This document shows, one piece after another, positions 8,056 through 16,753 of a stretch of DNA of 64,000 bases (position 1 is its first letter; each line of letters opens with the position of its first letter). A program made the position numbers and the translations under genes. This DNA comes from Arthrobacter citreus. Its GTDB lineage: Bacteria; Actinomycetota; Actinomycetes; Actinomycetales; Micrococcaceae. Under the pieces are notes generated by a model that ran no database searches, was not told the origin of the DNA, and saw only the letters and a list, made by a program, of their open reading frames with translations. The DNA lies in NCBI RefSeq assembly GCF_038405225.1, contig NZ_CP151657.1, forward strand, positions 3,720,001 through 3,784,000, given 5' to 3'.

Positions 8056-8592
8056 CTAGGTGAGGGAAAAGCGGAGCTCCGCGGCTCCGCCGTTGAACGA
8101 CGTCGTGCCCGCCAGCCGCATCGGTGCAGTCGGGGCCGACACCGGGAGCAGCCGCCGTCCGGCTCCCAGGGCAACGGGCATGTAGGTGACCCACATTTCG
8201 TCCAGAAGCCCGGCCTCCGCGAACTGGGCTGCAACGTCGCCGCCGCCCACCACCCAGACGTTGCGTCCGGCGGCGTCACGAACAGCGTCCGCACAGATTT
8301 GCCGGATGTCCCCGGAGGTAAAGCGCACTCCGCTGCCCGGGGGTGCCTGCAGGTTTCTGTGGGTCACCACCTGGCATGGCATGGTGCCGTAGGGCCAGGT
8401 GTCCGGCTCTTCCCGGCCCATCCATTCGAAGGTGGCCGAGCCCATGACCAGGGATCCGACGCCGGCAATGAACTTGTCGTAGTGGTCCTGGAAAGCTTCG
8501 AATCCGAAGGCCAGCAGCCAATCCAAATTGTGGTCCTCAGTGGCGATGAACCCATCCAGTGATGACGCGACGTAATAGAGGACCTTACCCAT
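8056..8592 (-). CDS. Dihydrofolate-reductase-like (RibD C-terminal domain) protein
   Basis: 178 residues. LYYVASSLDGFIATEDHNLDW at the N-terminus and WVVGGGDVAAQF in the middle are hallmarks of the RibD_C/YyaP group, NADPH-binding folds related to dihydrofolate reductase. True folate or riboflavin activity is unlikely without the other pathway genes, and the substrate is unknown. Start taken at MGKVLYYV; an ATG four codons upstream is an alternative. It is divergent from the ThDP enzyme across a 163-bp gap. A second member of the family lies at 54467-55084. Confidence 0.8.
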   Translation of the reverse strand: MGKVLYYVASSLDGFIATEDHNLDWLLAFGFEAFQDHYDKFIAGVGSLVMGSATFEWMGREEPDTWPYGTMPCQVVTHRNLQAPPGSGVRFTSGDIRQICADAVRDAAGRNVWVVGGGDVAAQFAEAGLLDEMWVTYMPVALGAGRRLLPVSAPTAPMRLAGTTSFNGGAAELRFSLT

Positions 8593-8755
8593 GGTGAAGA
8601 GCATATCGGCGGCCCGGCTCCCGCACACCAGCCCGGGCACCGGCAACAGGGGGAAGGGGGCAAAGTTGCCTCCCTTTCCTCCTCCGCCTGCCCGGCCGGA
8701 AGCGGGGATAGAGTGGGGAATACTCAGCACACTGATCATTTCCGGGAGGCATGCG

Positions 8756-10579
8756 ATGGGCGAAACAACGGACGGTTCACAACGGCAGGAGGAGCCGCAG
8801 CTGGTGGCGGACCTGTTGGTCTCCCGCCTCAAGGCCTGGGGCGTGGGCCGGATCTTTGGCTACAGCGGGGACGGCATCAACCCTTTGATGGGTGCGCTCC
8901 GGCGGGCCGGAGGGCCCGAGTTTATCCAGGCCCGGCATGAGGAAAACGCGGCGTTCATGGCCGTAGGCCACGCGAAGTACACCGGGGAAGTGGGCGTGGT
9001 GGTCTCCACCCAGGGACCCGGCGCCATCCACTTGCTCAACGGCCTCTATGACGCCCGCATGGATTCAGTGCCGGTGGTGGCCCTGATTGGACAGCAGAGC
9101 CTGAGCGTCCTGGGGTCCGCGTACATGCAGGAGGTGGACCTGATGCACCTTTTCCGCGACGTCGCCTCCGGGTTCCGGCAGCAGGTCAGCAGCCCGGAGC
9201 AGGCGCCGCTGGTCATTGACCGGGCCTTCAAGGAGGCCCTGGCCACCCGCACGCCATCGGTGGTGATCCTGCCCCATGACGTTCAGCAGGCGCAGGCACC
9301 GGAACTGGACCAGGAACACGGTGTCCTCAGCACATCTCCGGTCTGGCGTCCGGCAATGGTTCTGCCCCGCCCGGATGATGTCCAGGCTGCCGCTGACGTG
9401 CTGAACAAGGGGCGGAAAATTGCGCTGCTTGTGGGCCAGGGAGCACGCGGCGCCCAGGAACAGGTGGTGGCCCTGGCGGAGAAGCTCGGTGCTGCCGTCA
9501 CCACCAGCCTGCTCGGCAAGCCGTATGTGGATGAATCCCATCCCCTGGCCGCAGGGGTCATGGGCCATTTGGGCACCTCTGCCAGCGGTTTTGTGCTGGC
9601 CAACTGCGACACCCTGCTGATTGTCGGCTCCAATGATCCCTGGACGGAGTTCTATCCACCGCCGGGAGCCGCCCGTGCGGTGCAGGTTGACATTGACCCG
9701 GCCGCGATCGGCAACCGGTATCCGGTGGAGGTGGCGCTGCCCGGCGAGGCTGCGGCCACCCTCGACGCGCTGCTGCCGCTGCTTGCTGAACGCGGCGAAT
9801 CCGTCTGGCGAAGCGACGTCGAAGGAGCCGTGCGCGCCTGGCACGATCTGTCCCTTGAACGGGCCTTTACGCCCGCCAACCCGGTGAACCCCGAGCGGGC
9901 GGTCCACGAGATTAGCCTGCGCCTGCCGGAAAACGCGCAAGTGGCTGTGGATGTGGGCAGCAGCGTGTATTGGTATGCGCGCCAGCTGCGCCTGCCCCCG
10001 GGGGTGCCGGCTCACCTGTCCAGCACGCTGGCCAGCATGGGCTGCGCCGTTCCCTACGGGATTGCCGCGAAGCTGGCCCATCCGGACCGCCCGCTGATCG
10101 CACTTGCCGGGGATGGGGCCATGCAGATGGCCGGGCTCACCGAACTCATTACCGTGAGCCGGCTGTGGACGCAGTGGTCCGATCCAACGTTCATCGTCTG
10201 CGTGCTGAACAACCGTGAACTCACTGAAGTGACCTGGGAACAGCGGGAGATGGAGTCCGAACCGCGGTTCGAGGACAGCCAGGCCCTGCCGGAGTTCAGC
10301 TACGCAGGCTACGCGGACCTGCTGGGATTCGAGGGCATCCGGGTGGAGGACCCCGAACTGCTTGGCGCCGCCTGGGACCGGGCGCTCGCCGCCGGCCGGC
10401 CGTGCATTATCGAGGTGGTTTCGGATCCGGACATCCCGCTCCTGCCGCCGTTCCCCGGCGGCAGGGCTCAGGCGGAGTCCATGATGCAGGCGATGGAGAA
10501 AGAGGGTCCGCAGACGCAGCACGCCCGCGACCTGCTGTCCGTTTACGTGCGGCAGGAGGAAGCGCTGGATGAGGGGTGA
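8756..10579 (+). CDS. Thiamine-diphosphate enzyme (PoxB/acetolactate-synthase-like)
   Basis: 607 residues with the three-domain AHAS/POX architecture: Pyr domain carrying the cofactor-activating Glu in ARHEENAAFMAVGHAK (about residue 63), a central FAD/nucleotide-type domain (about 190-340), and the PP domain with the ThDP/Mg motif GDG...NN (LAGDGAMQM to VLNNRE). Closest in style to pyruvate oxidase or pyruvate:quinone dehydrogenase, which decarboxylate pyruvate to acetate, but related enzymes use other 2-oxo acids. GGGAGG sits 8 nt before the ATG, and the adjacent ATG at 8751 is out of frame. The C-terminus lacks the obvious amphipathic membrane helix of E. coli PoxB. Confidence 0.8.
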   Translation: MGETTDGSQRQEEPQLVADLLVSRLKAWGVGRIFGYSGDGINPLMGALRRAGGPEFIQARHEENAAFMAVGHAKYTGEVGVVVSTQGPGAIHLLNGLYDARMDSVPVVALIGQQSLSVLGSAYMQEVDLMHLFRDVASGFRQQVSSPEQAPLVIDRAFKEALATRTPSVVILPHDVQQAQAPELDQEHGVLSTSPVWRPAMVLPRPDDVQAAADVLNKGRKIALLVGQGARGAQEQVVALAEKLGAAVTTSLLGKPYVDESHPLAAGVMGHLGTSASGFVLANCDTLLIVGSNDPWTEFYPPPGAARAVQVDIDPAAIGNRYPVEVALPGEAAATLDALLPLLAERGESVWRSDVEGAVRAWHDLSLERAFTPANPVNPERAVHEISLRLPENAQVAVDVGSSVYWYARQLRLPPGVPAHLSSTLASMGCAVPYGIAAKLAHPDRPLIALAGDGAMQMAGLTELITVSRLWTQWSDPTFIVCVLNNRELTEVTWEQREMESEPRFEDSQALPEFSYAGYADLLGFEGIRVEDPELLGAAWDRALAAGRPCIIEVVSDPDIPLLPPFPGGRAQAESMMQAMEKEGPQTQHARDLLSVYVRQEEALDEG

Positions 10580-10618
10580 AACTGAAAGGCGCAGCGTGCT
10601 AATCGAAATCTAAGTAGT

Positions 10619-10636
10619 TTCGTTTGGTCTTCGTTT
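10619..10636. promoter_or_regulatory. Putative DeoR operator: TTCGTTT direct repeats
   Basis: TTCGTTT occurs at 10619-10625 and 10630-10636, 11 bp apart (one helical turn), immediately upstream of a -35-like TTGACC. An inverted half-copy (CGAAA) lies about 15 bp further upstream. This layout suits autoregulation by the DeoR-family protein encoded next. Confidence 0.45.
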
Positions 10637-10637
10637 A

Positions 10638-10666
10638 TTGACCCTCCGATAGTGCGGGCATAGCTT
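10638..10666 (+). promoter_or_regulatory. Putative promoter of the sugar operon
   Basis: TTGACC at 10638-10643 and TAGCTT at 10661-10666 are 17 nt apart, leaving a leader of about 48 nt before the GTG of the DeoR gene. The TTCGTTT repeats abut the -35. Confidence 0.45.
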
Positions 10667-10720
10667 GAGCGTTGTCGCCACTGTGGCGGCTGCTTTCGCC
10701 AATGCTGTCGGGGGTACTGT

Positions 10721-11527
10721 GTGAAACCGAACCGCGATGAAGCTGCCAGGGAGCACGAAATCCTGGTGGAGCTCGACACCCGGGGTGCCGTGATCGTGCG
10801 TGACCTGGCCGACCGTTTCGGAATTTCCGAGGTTACGGTTCGCAAGGATCTGGCCACGATGGAACGCCGCTCCCTGCTGCGCCGGGTTCGCGGCGGTGCC
10901 GTTCCCTTGGAACTCTCCGATGAGGGCGCGTTCAACATGCGGCTGCGGAGCCAGCGTGAAACCAAGCGTCTGCTGGCCAGGGCCGTGGCTCCCCTTGTGG
11001 ACCACGGCGACACGATCGCGATAGATTCCTCCACCACCTGCTTTTATCTCGCCCATGAACTGGTGGACCGCCGCAATCTGCTGGTGGTCACCAACGGGCT
11101 CCGCGTCGCGACACTGTTCATGGAGCGCTCCAATGCCATGGTGGTGATGCCCGGGGGCACGGTGCGGCGTTCCTCGGGATCCCTGGTGGGCCCGGTGGAA
11201 GACGCACTTTCGGGGCGGGGCCGAATCTCCAAGGGGTTCTTCGGTGTCAAAAGCATCTCCTTGGAGTACGGACTCGCCGAGCTGGCCCTGGAAGAGGCAA
11301 ACGCCAAACGGCACCTTGCCAATGCCTGCACCTCGGTATATGCCCTGTTCAGCTCCGTGAAGGCCGGCCAGCTGGGTTTGCACCCGTTTGTGGCCCCGGC
11401 GCGGATCACCGCCATGTACACGGACGAGCGCATCAGTGGAACGTTCGTCAGCGATTGGGAGCGCCGCAACGTCCCGGTCCATACTGTGGCGACCCAGCAG
11501 CGGCCCGGACTGGAGGCAGCGGGATGA
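10721..11527 (+). CDS. DeoR-family transcriptional regulator of the sugar operon
   Basis: 268 residues. An N-terminal winged HTH (residues 12-65; VRDLADRFGISEVTVRKDLATME, then LLRRVRGGAV) is followed by the sugar-phosphate-sensing DeoR domain (DTIAIDSSTTCFYLA at about 92-106). Such proteins normally repress sugar operons and release DNA when a phosphorylated intermediate binds. First gene of an 11-gene operon; its stop overlaps the kinase start (ATGA). The start is GTG behind a GGGG-rich stretch. In Rhizobium the rhaR gene of the same family heads the rhamnose transport/kinase genes, a similar order. Confidence 0.9.
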   Translation: MKPNRDEAAREHEILVELDTRGAVIVRDLADRFGISEVTVRKDLATMERRSLLRRVRGGAVPLELSDEGAFNMRLRSQRETKRLLARAVAPLVDHGDTIAIDSSTTCFYLAHELVDRRNLLVVTNGLRVATLFMERSNAMVVMPGGTVRRSSGSLVGPVEDALSGRGRISKGFFGVKSISLEYGLAELALEEANAKRHLANACTSVYALFSSVKAGQLGLHPFVAPARITAMYTDERISGTFVSDWERRNVPVHTVATQQRPGLEAAG

Positions 11528-13065
11528 CCGGCCGGACGGTGGTGGCAGTGGATCTGGGCGCGGAAAGCGCGCGTGTGGCAGCCGTGACGCTGACGGACGG
11601 GCGCCTGGAATTCCGGTTGGCCAGCCGCACTCCCAACGTGCCGGAAATTTCCAGTGGCCAGCTGAGCTGGAACATGGACTCCCTCTGGCAGGGGGTTTCT
11701 GACGGGCTTGCGAAGCTAACCGTTGAAAGCGATCCCATAGCGTCGGTGGGCGTGGACAGCTGGGGCGTGGACTACGGGCTGCTGGATGAGGACGGAACTC
11801 CGGTAAGGGATCCTGTCTGCTACCGCGACGGACGCAACGCGGCCCAGCTCACCCGGGCCCTTGCCCGGGTGGGCGCCCGGAATCTTTATCTGGCCACGGG
11901 ATGCCAGATCCATGAAGTGAACAGCGTCTTTGGCTTGATGGATGATGCGGCCAACCATCCACTGCGGCTGGAAAGTGCCCGCAAAATGCTGATGATGGCT
12001 GACCTCTTTGCAAACCGGCTCAGCGGCAGCACGGTCACGGAACGTTCGCTTGCCTCCACCACCGGTTGTTTCGACATGGCCACCGCATCCTGGGCCGTGG
12101 ACCTGCTGGACAAGGTGGGGGTGCCGACCCATATGCTTCCCGACGTCGTCGCCGCCGGCACCGACGCCGGCCCGCTTATCGGGGTACCCCGCACCGGAGC
12201 CCTTCGGCATGCCCGCGTGATCCTCCCCGCAGCACATGACACGGCGAGCGCAGTGCTGGCGGTGCCTTCGGACGCCCCCGGTGAAGGCTACATTTCCTCC
12301 GGAACCTGGTCACTGGTGGGGGTTCTGGCCAGGGAACCCGTCATCACTGAAGAGTCCTTCGCCGCGAACCTGACCAACGAGGGCGGTTACCAGGGCACCA
12401 TCCGTCTGCTGCGCAACATCACCGGGCTGTGGATGCTCCAGGCATGCCGTGCGCAGTGGAGCCGCGAAGGCACTGCCCGGGGCTATGACCAACTGGCCGA
12501 CGCTGCTTCCCGGGAGACCCCGCTGCGAAGCATCATCAACCCCAACGCCGCGGAGTTCCTGGCGCCGGGAGACCTGCCGGCCCGCATCCGCCGGTACTGC
12601 CTGAGGAACGGTGAACCGGTGCCGGAAACCATCGGTCAGACAGCACGCTGCGTAGTGGATTCCCTGGCCCTGGCTTACCGGCTGACCTTCGAGGATATTG
12701 CCCGGGTCACCGGCCACAGCATCAACGCCGTGAACGTTGTGGGTGGAGGGGTGCGCCATACTCTCCTGCAGCAGGCCACGGCCGACGCCGTCGGCGTGCC
12801 GGTTCGATGCGGATCCCCCGAAGCAGCTGCCCTCGGCAACGCGGCCGCCCAGCTTGTCTGCCTCGGAGAACTCACGGCCACGGATATTCCGGCGCTGATG
12901 CGGGCCGGCAGCGAGGTGCACACCTATGAACCGCTGGCGGGAGCCGATTGGGAGGCTGCGGCAGCCCGGCTGCGCCTCCTGATCCGTTGCGACGACGCCG
13001 GCCGCGGCACCGGGGGACCCGGCACCCGGCCTCAAACTCCAGTACCCATCACGCAGCATCCCTAA
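11524..13065 (+). CDS. FGGY carbohydrate kinase, rhamnulokinase-like
   Basis: 513 residues. The FGGY fold shows phosphate-1 motif VAVDLGAESARVAAV, the substrate motif SVGVDSWGVDYGLL, and the ATP-site motifs SSGTWSLVG and VVGGGVRHTLLQQ. SSGTWSLVG and NEGGYQGTIRLLRNITGLW are characteristic of RhaB (L-rhamnulose to L-rhamnulose 1-phosphate). The product would suit the class II aldolase downstream. No L-rhamnose isomerase or L-rhamnulose-1-phosphate aldolase fusion is in the window, so another 6-deoxyketose or ketopentose is possible and I give no symbol. The Pro/Arg-rich last 20 residues look non-conserved. Confidence 0.85.
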   Translation: MTGRTVVAVDLGAESARVAAVTLTDGRLEFRLASRTPNVPEISSGQLSWNMDSLWQGVSDGLAKLTVESDPIASVGVDSWGVDYGLLDEDGTPVRDPVCYRDGRNAAQLTRALARVGARNLYLATGCQIHEVNSVFGLMDDAANHPLRLESARKMLMMADLFANRLSGSTVTERSLASTTGCFDMATASWAVDLLDKVGVPTHMLPDVVAAGTDAGPLIGVPRTGALRHARVILPAAHDTASAVLAVPSDAPGEGYISSGTWSLVGVLAREPVITEESFAANLTNEGGYQGTIRLLRNITGLWMLQACRAQWSREGTARGYDQLADAASRETPLRSIINPNAAEFLAPGDLPARIRRYCLRNGEPVPETIGQTARCVVDSLALAYRLTFEDIARVTGHSINAVNVVGGGVRHTLLQQATADAVGVPVRCGSPEAAALGNAAAQLVCLGELTATDIPALMRAGSEVHTYEPLAGADWEAAAARLRLLIRCDDAGRGTGGPGTRPQTPVPITQHP

Positions 13066-13105
13066 CCCCGCTGTACCCCTACCCGCAGTACCCCTAAGGA
13101 GAAAA

Positions 13106-14140
13106 ATGCGACGTTTATCCAGAACCGGTGTCTTCGGGGCGGCGGCTGCCGCACTTCTGCTGGCCGCGACCGGCTGCACCAACAAAAACGACACCGGCGC
13201 CACCGGAGGAGAGGACGGAGGCGATGAAAGCATCACCGTCGCCTTCGTTCCCAAACTGTCCGGCATTCCCTACTTCGAGGCCATGAACACCGGCGGACAG
13301 AAGGCCGCGGAGGAGCTGGGCAATGTTGAATGGCTCTACCAGGGTCCGACGACGGCGGATGCGGCTGCCCAGGCGGACATTGTGCGCTCCTTTATCCAGC
13401 AGGGCGTTGATGCCCTCATCGTCGCGCCCAATGATCCCGATTCCATGGCTCCGCTGCTTCAGGAGGCACAGGCGGCGGGCATCAAGGTTGCCACATCGGA
13501 CACCGATGCTCCGGGTTCGGTCCGCGAGGTCTTCGTGAACCAGGCCAGCACTGAAGGCATCGGCCAGGCCCTGACGGACCAAATGATGGAGGCGATGGGC
13601 GGGTCCGGGAAGTACGCCATTGTCTCCTGCGGTGAGACGGCCGAAAACCTCAACTCCTGGATCGAGGTCCAGCGGGAGTACACCGCGCAGGAGTATCCGG
13701 ACGCCGAAATCGTGGACGTCGTTTACGCCGGTGAGGACCAGGCCAAGGCCACGGCTATGGCCACTGACCTGATGAACGCCCATCAGGACCTGACCGGGCT
13801 GGTGGGCGAATGCACCTCATCCGCCCCCGGGGTGGCGCAGGCGGTCCGCGATGCCGGCCGCACCGGCGAGGTGTTCACCACAGGGCTGGGCACGCCGCAG
13901 TCGATGGCACCGTACCTGGAGGACGGATCCGCCTCGGCATCGGTCCTGTGGAACGTGGAAAACCTCGGCTACCTGACCGCTTGGACCGGCCAGCAGCTGG
14001 TCGAAGGCAACGAGCTGCAGGCCGAGAACAACGTGGGTGAAGGCATGGAAGCGGTGACTTTCGACAGCGGATCCAAAGTGCTGCTGCTGGGTGACCCCCT
14101 GATCATCACCTCCGAGAACGTTGGGGAATTCGACTACTAA
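13106..14140 (+). CDS. Sugar ABC transporter substrate-binding lipoprotein (RhaS-like)
   Basis: 344 residues. A lipoprotein signal peptide ends in LAATGC with the anchored Cys at about residue 24, followed by an acidic Gly-rich linker. The mature part is a type I periplasmic-binding fold (VAFVPKLSGIPYFEAMNTGG, VDALIVAPNDPDSMAPLLQ) like the rhamnose/autoinducer-2 group (RhaS, LsrB). It would capture the sugar outside the membrane and deliver it to the next three gene products. Spacing is 40 nt after the kinase, with AAGGAGAAAA before the ATG. Confidence 0.85.
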   Translation: MRRLSRTGVFGAAAAALLLAATGCTNKNDTGATGGEDGGDESITVAFVPKLSGIPYFEAMNTGGQKAAEELGNVEWLYQGPTTADAAAQADIVRSFIQQGVDALIVAPNDPDSMAPLLQEAQAAGIKVATSDTDAPGSVREVFVNQASTEGIGQALTDQMMEAMGGSGKYAIVSCGETAENLNSWIEVQREYTAQEYPDAEIVDVVYAGEDQAKATAMATDLMNAHQDLTGLVGECTSSAPGVAQAVRDAGRTGEVFTTGLGTPQSMAPYLEDGSASASVLWNVENLGYLTAWTGQQLVEGNELQAENNVGEGMEAVTFDSGSKVLLLGDPLIITSENVGEFDY

Positions 14141-14183
14141 ACCGCCGTCGTCGTTCGGCGTCCGGTTATGACCAGGAGCAAAC

Positions 14184-15722
14184 GTGGCTGATCCATCCAC
14201 CACCGCGGCACCGCGGCTGGAACTGCAGGGCATCTCCAAACGGTTCGGCGGCGTGCATGCCATCACCCGCGCTGATCTCTCCGTGCGGCCGGGCACCGTG
14301 CACGCGCTGATCGGAGAAAACGGCGCGGGTAAATCCACCCTGATCCGGATCATTTCCGGTGCCGAGGTCCCCGACACCGGCACCATCCACTTCAACGGGG
14401 AACCGGTGAGTGCGGGATCCACCGTGGGTGCCATGAACCTCGGTATCGAAACCGTTTACCAGGAGCCCCAGCTCTTCGATGAACTGACGGTGGTGGAGAA
14501 CGTGTACATCGGCCGGGAGCTCACCACGGGGATCCGCATTGACTGGCGCAAGGCCACCGCAGAGGTGGCTGAACTCCTCGACGTCATCGGGCTTCCGCAA
14601 AAGTACATCCGGGTGCCGGTCGGGGAGCTGTCCATCGCCGAAAAGCAGCAGGTATCGATTGCCAAGGCACTGGCCCGGGACGCAAGCGTGCTGATTCTCG
14701 ACGAGCCTTCGGCCATCCTCACCGACGCCGAAATCGACCGGCTGTTCGGGGTTATCCGCAACCTGGTGCGCAAGGGAGTCAGCGTCATCTACATCTCCCA
14801 CCGGCTGGATGAGCTGGCCCGCATTGCCGACGAAATAACGGTGATGCGGGACGGGCAAACCATCACGACGCGTCCCGCGGCCGAACTCTCGGTCCGCGAG
14901 ATGGCGGAGCTGATGGTGGGTGGAGTGCTAAACCAGGACCGGACCGGGCGCAAGCCACCGGATCCGGAGCCGTTCCTTCGTCTCGAAGGGCTTTCCGCGG
15001 CGGGAAGGTTCGAAGACATCAGCTTTGATGTCCGACCCGGCGAGATCGTGGGGCTCTACGGGCTGGTCGGCTCCGGAGCTGGAGACATTGCCTCGGCACT
15101 CTACGGGGTCCTGGACACATCGGGCGGGAGCATCTTCCTTGGTGGCCGCCGGGTGGATCCGCAGTCTCCGGGCCACGCCCAGCGGCTGGGTGTGGGCCTG
15201 CTGCCGGCCAACCGGAAGGCACAGGGCATGTTCTCCTTTCAATCCATCGCCTTCAACATCTCGGTGGGTCACCTGCGGTCCTTCAGCCGCGGGCACCTGG
15301 TGATGAACCGGCGCCGCGAGACCGGCACAGCTCGGGATCTAATCCGCCGGCTGTCCATCCGGACACCGGATGAGAAGACTCCCATCAGCGCCATGTCCGG
15401 CGGTAACGCGCAGAAGGTGGTACTGGCCCGGCAGCTTGTCGGCCGGCCTCCGGTGCTGGTCCTGGTGGAACCCACCCAAGGCGTGGATGTGGGGGCCAAG
15501 GAGGAAATCCACCGCATTGTTGCCGAACTTGCCGACTCCAAGAGCGCGGTCCTGATCGTGACCTCGGACCTGACCGAGGTCCTGGGGCTGTGCGACAAGA
15601 TCCTGGTGGTGCGGGCCGGAACCGTCGCTGCGGAATTCGGCCCGGACACCAGCCAGGTCAATGTCCTGGCGGCAGCGGCCGGAGACACGTCCCCGCCACC
15701 CCCGCAAGGAGCACATTCATGA
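14184..15722 (+). CDS. Sugar ABC transporter ATPase, two nucleotide-binding domains (RhaT-like)
   Basis: 512 residues, a tandem ATPase of the CUT2 (RbsA/RhaT) type. The N-terminal half has Walker A GENGAGKST, signature LSIAEKQQ and Walker B LILDEPSAIL. The C-terminal half lacks a Walker A lysine (GLVGSGAGD) and its Walker B reads LVLVEPTQG, with Val where Asp is expected, so only the first site should hydrolyse ATP. A degenerate second Walker A is common in this class; the Val substitution is less so. GTG start behind AGGAGC; its stop overlaps the first permease (ATGA). Confidence 0.85.
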   Translation: MADPSTTAAPRLELQGISKRFGGVHAITRADLSVRPGTVHALIGENGAGKSTLIRIISGAEVPDTGTIHFNGEPVSAGSTVGAMNLGIETVYQEPQLFDELTVVENVYIGRELTTGIRIDWRKATAEVAELLDVIGLPQKYIRVPVGELSIAEKQQVSIAKALARDASVLILDEPSAILTDAEIDRLFGVIRNLVRKGVSVIYISHRLDELARIADEITVMRDGQTITTRPAAELSVREMAELMVGGVLNQDRTGRKPPDPEPFLRLEGLSAAGRFEDISFDVRPGEIVGLYGLVGSGAGDIASALYGVLDTSGGSIFLGGRRVDPQSPGHAQRLGVGLLPANRKAQGMFSFQSIAFNISVGHLRSFSRGHLVMNRRRETGTARDLIRRLSIRTPDEKTPISAMSGGNAQKVVLARQLVGRPPVLVLVEPTQGVDVGAKEEIHRIVAELADSKSAVLIVTSDLTEVLGLCDKILVVRAGTVAAEFGPDTSQVNVLAAAAGDTSPPPPQGAHS

Positions 15723-16753
15723 CCACCAGCACGCCGCGTCCGGCCCGGGTGGGAACAGTCGCCGGTGCCGCCGCCCCGCGGACCCGCAGCCGTATCCTTC
15801 CCTTTCCCGTCACCAGCCAGGAACTGGTCCTGATCGGCGTGACCGCCGCACTGTGGGTGACGCTCGGGTTCATGACTTCGTCCTTCCTCACCCCCGGATC
15901 CATCCAGCCGCTGCTCACCTCAGTTGCGCCCATTGCCCTCATCGGCGTTGGCATGACGGTGGTGATTATTACCGGAGGCATCGACATCTCGGTGGCCGCG
16001 GCCTTGATGGTCACCTCAGTGGTTACGGCCAAGCTGCTGGTTGACGGCGGGCTCCCGCTGCTGCCGGCCATGCTGGTCTCCATGGCGCTGGGCGCCGCCC
16101 TTGGCTCCCTTAATGGACTGCTGATTGCCTTTGGCCGGGTGCACGCCATCATCATCACCTTCGGCACCGCGAACCTGTTCCTTTTCCTGGGCCTGCGGAT
16201 TTTCGGCTCAGCCACGGTCAATGGGATTCCGGACACCTTCGCCTTCTTTGGCCGCGGCGAAGCCGGGCGTACCGCGGGCGTTCCGCACAGCTTCCTCATA
16301 ACCCTGCTGGTGGCCGCCGCCGCTTGGTGGTACCTGCGGCATACGCCCGGCGGCAGGCACTTCTACGCCATCGGCGGAGATAAGGAGGCGGCCAGGCTGG
16401 CCGGCATCCGGGTGAAACGGCGGCTGATGATCGCCTATTCGCTGACCGGCCTGCTGGTGGGACTGGCCGCCTGCTTCACCATCGCCCTGGGCACCTCCAC
16501 CCTGGACCAGAGCGTGGGCACGGGCCGGGAACTGGCCGTCATCGCCGCCGTCGTGATTGGCGGAACATCCATCATGGGCGGCCGCGGGTCGGTGCTGGGC
16601 ACCGTGCTCGGCGCGCTGCTGGTGCAGACCGTCGCCTCCGGGGTAACGCAGCTCGGGTGGCCATCCCAGCTGGGGGACCTGTTTGTGGGCCTGTTCATTG
16701 TGATCGCCGTGGGCGCGGATATCCTCCGCGAGCGCGCCAGGAGGAAATTATGA
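15719..16753 (+). CDS. Sugar ABC transporter permease (RhaP-like)
   Basis: 344 residues; 8-10 hydrophobic segments after a 45-residue basic Pro-rich start. ITGGIDISVAAALM and the late GGTSIMGGRGSVLGTVLGALL are the standard BPD_transp_2 motifs of CUT2 permeases. It forms the channel with the following permease gene. The ATG overlaps the ATPase stop, and AAGGAG lies 8 nt upstream. Confidence 0.85.
   Translation: MTTSTPRPARVGTVAGAAAPRTRSRILPFPVTSQELVLIGVTAALWVTLGFMTSSFLTPGSIQPLLTSVAPIALIGVGMTVVIITGGIDISVAAALMVTSVVTAKLLVDGGLPLLPAMLVSMALGAALGSLNGLLIAFGRVHAIIITFGTANLFLFLGLRIFGSATVNGIPDTFAFFGRGEAGRTAGVPHSFLITLLVAAAAWWYLRHTPGGRHFYAIGGDKEAARLAGIRVKRRLMIAYSLTGLLVGLAACFTIALGTSTLDQSVGTGRELAVIAAVVIGGTSIMGGRGSVLGTVLGALLVQTVASGVTQLGWPSQLGDLFVGLFIVIAVGADILRERARRKL

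Noticed and set aside
8056-8592. True folA or ribD
   Set aside because: Only the general RibD_C/YyaP fold is recognisable; no thyA or riboflavin genes are nearby.
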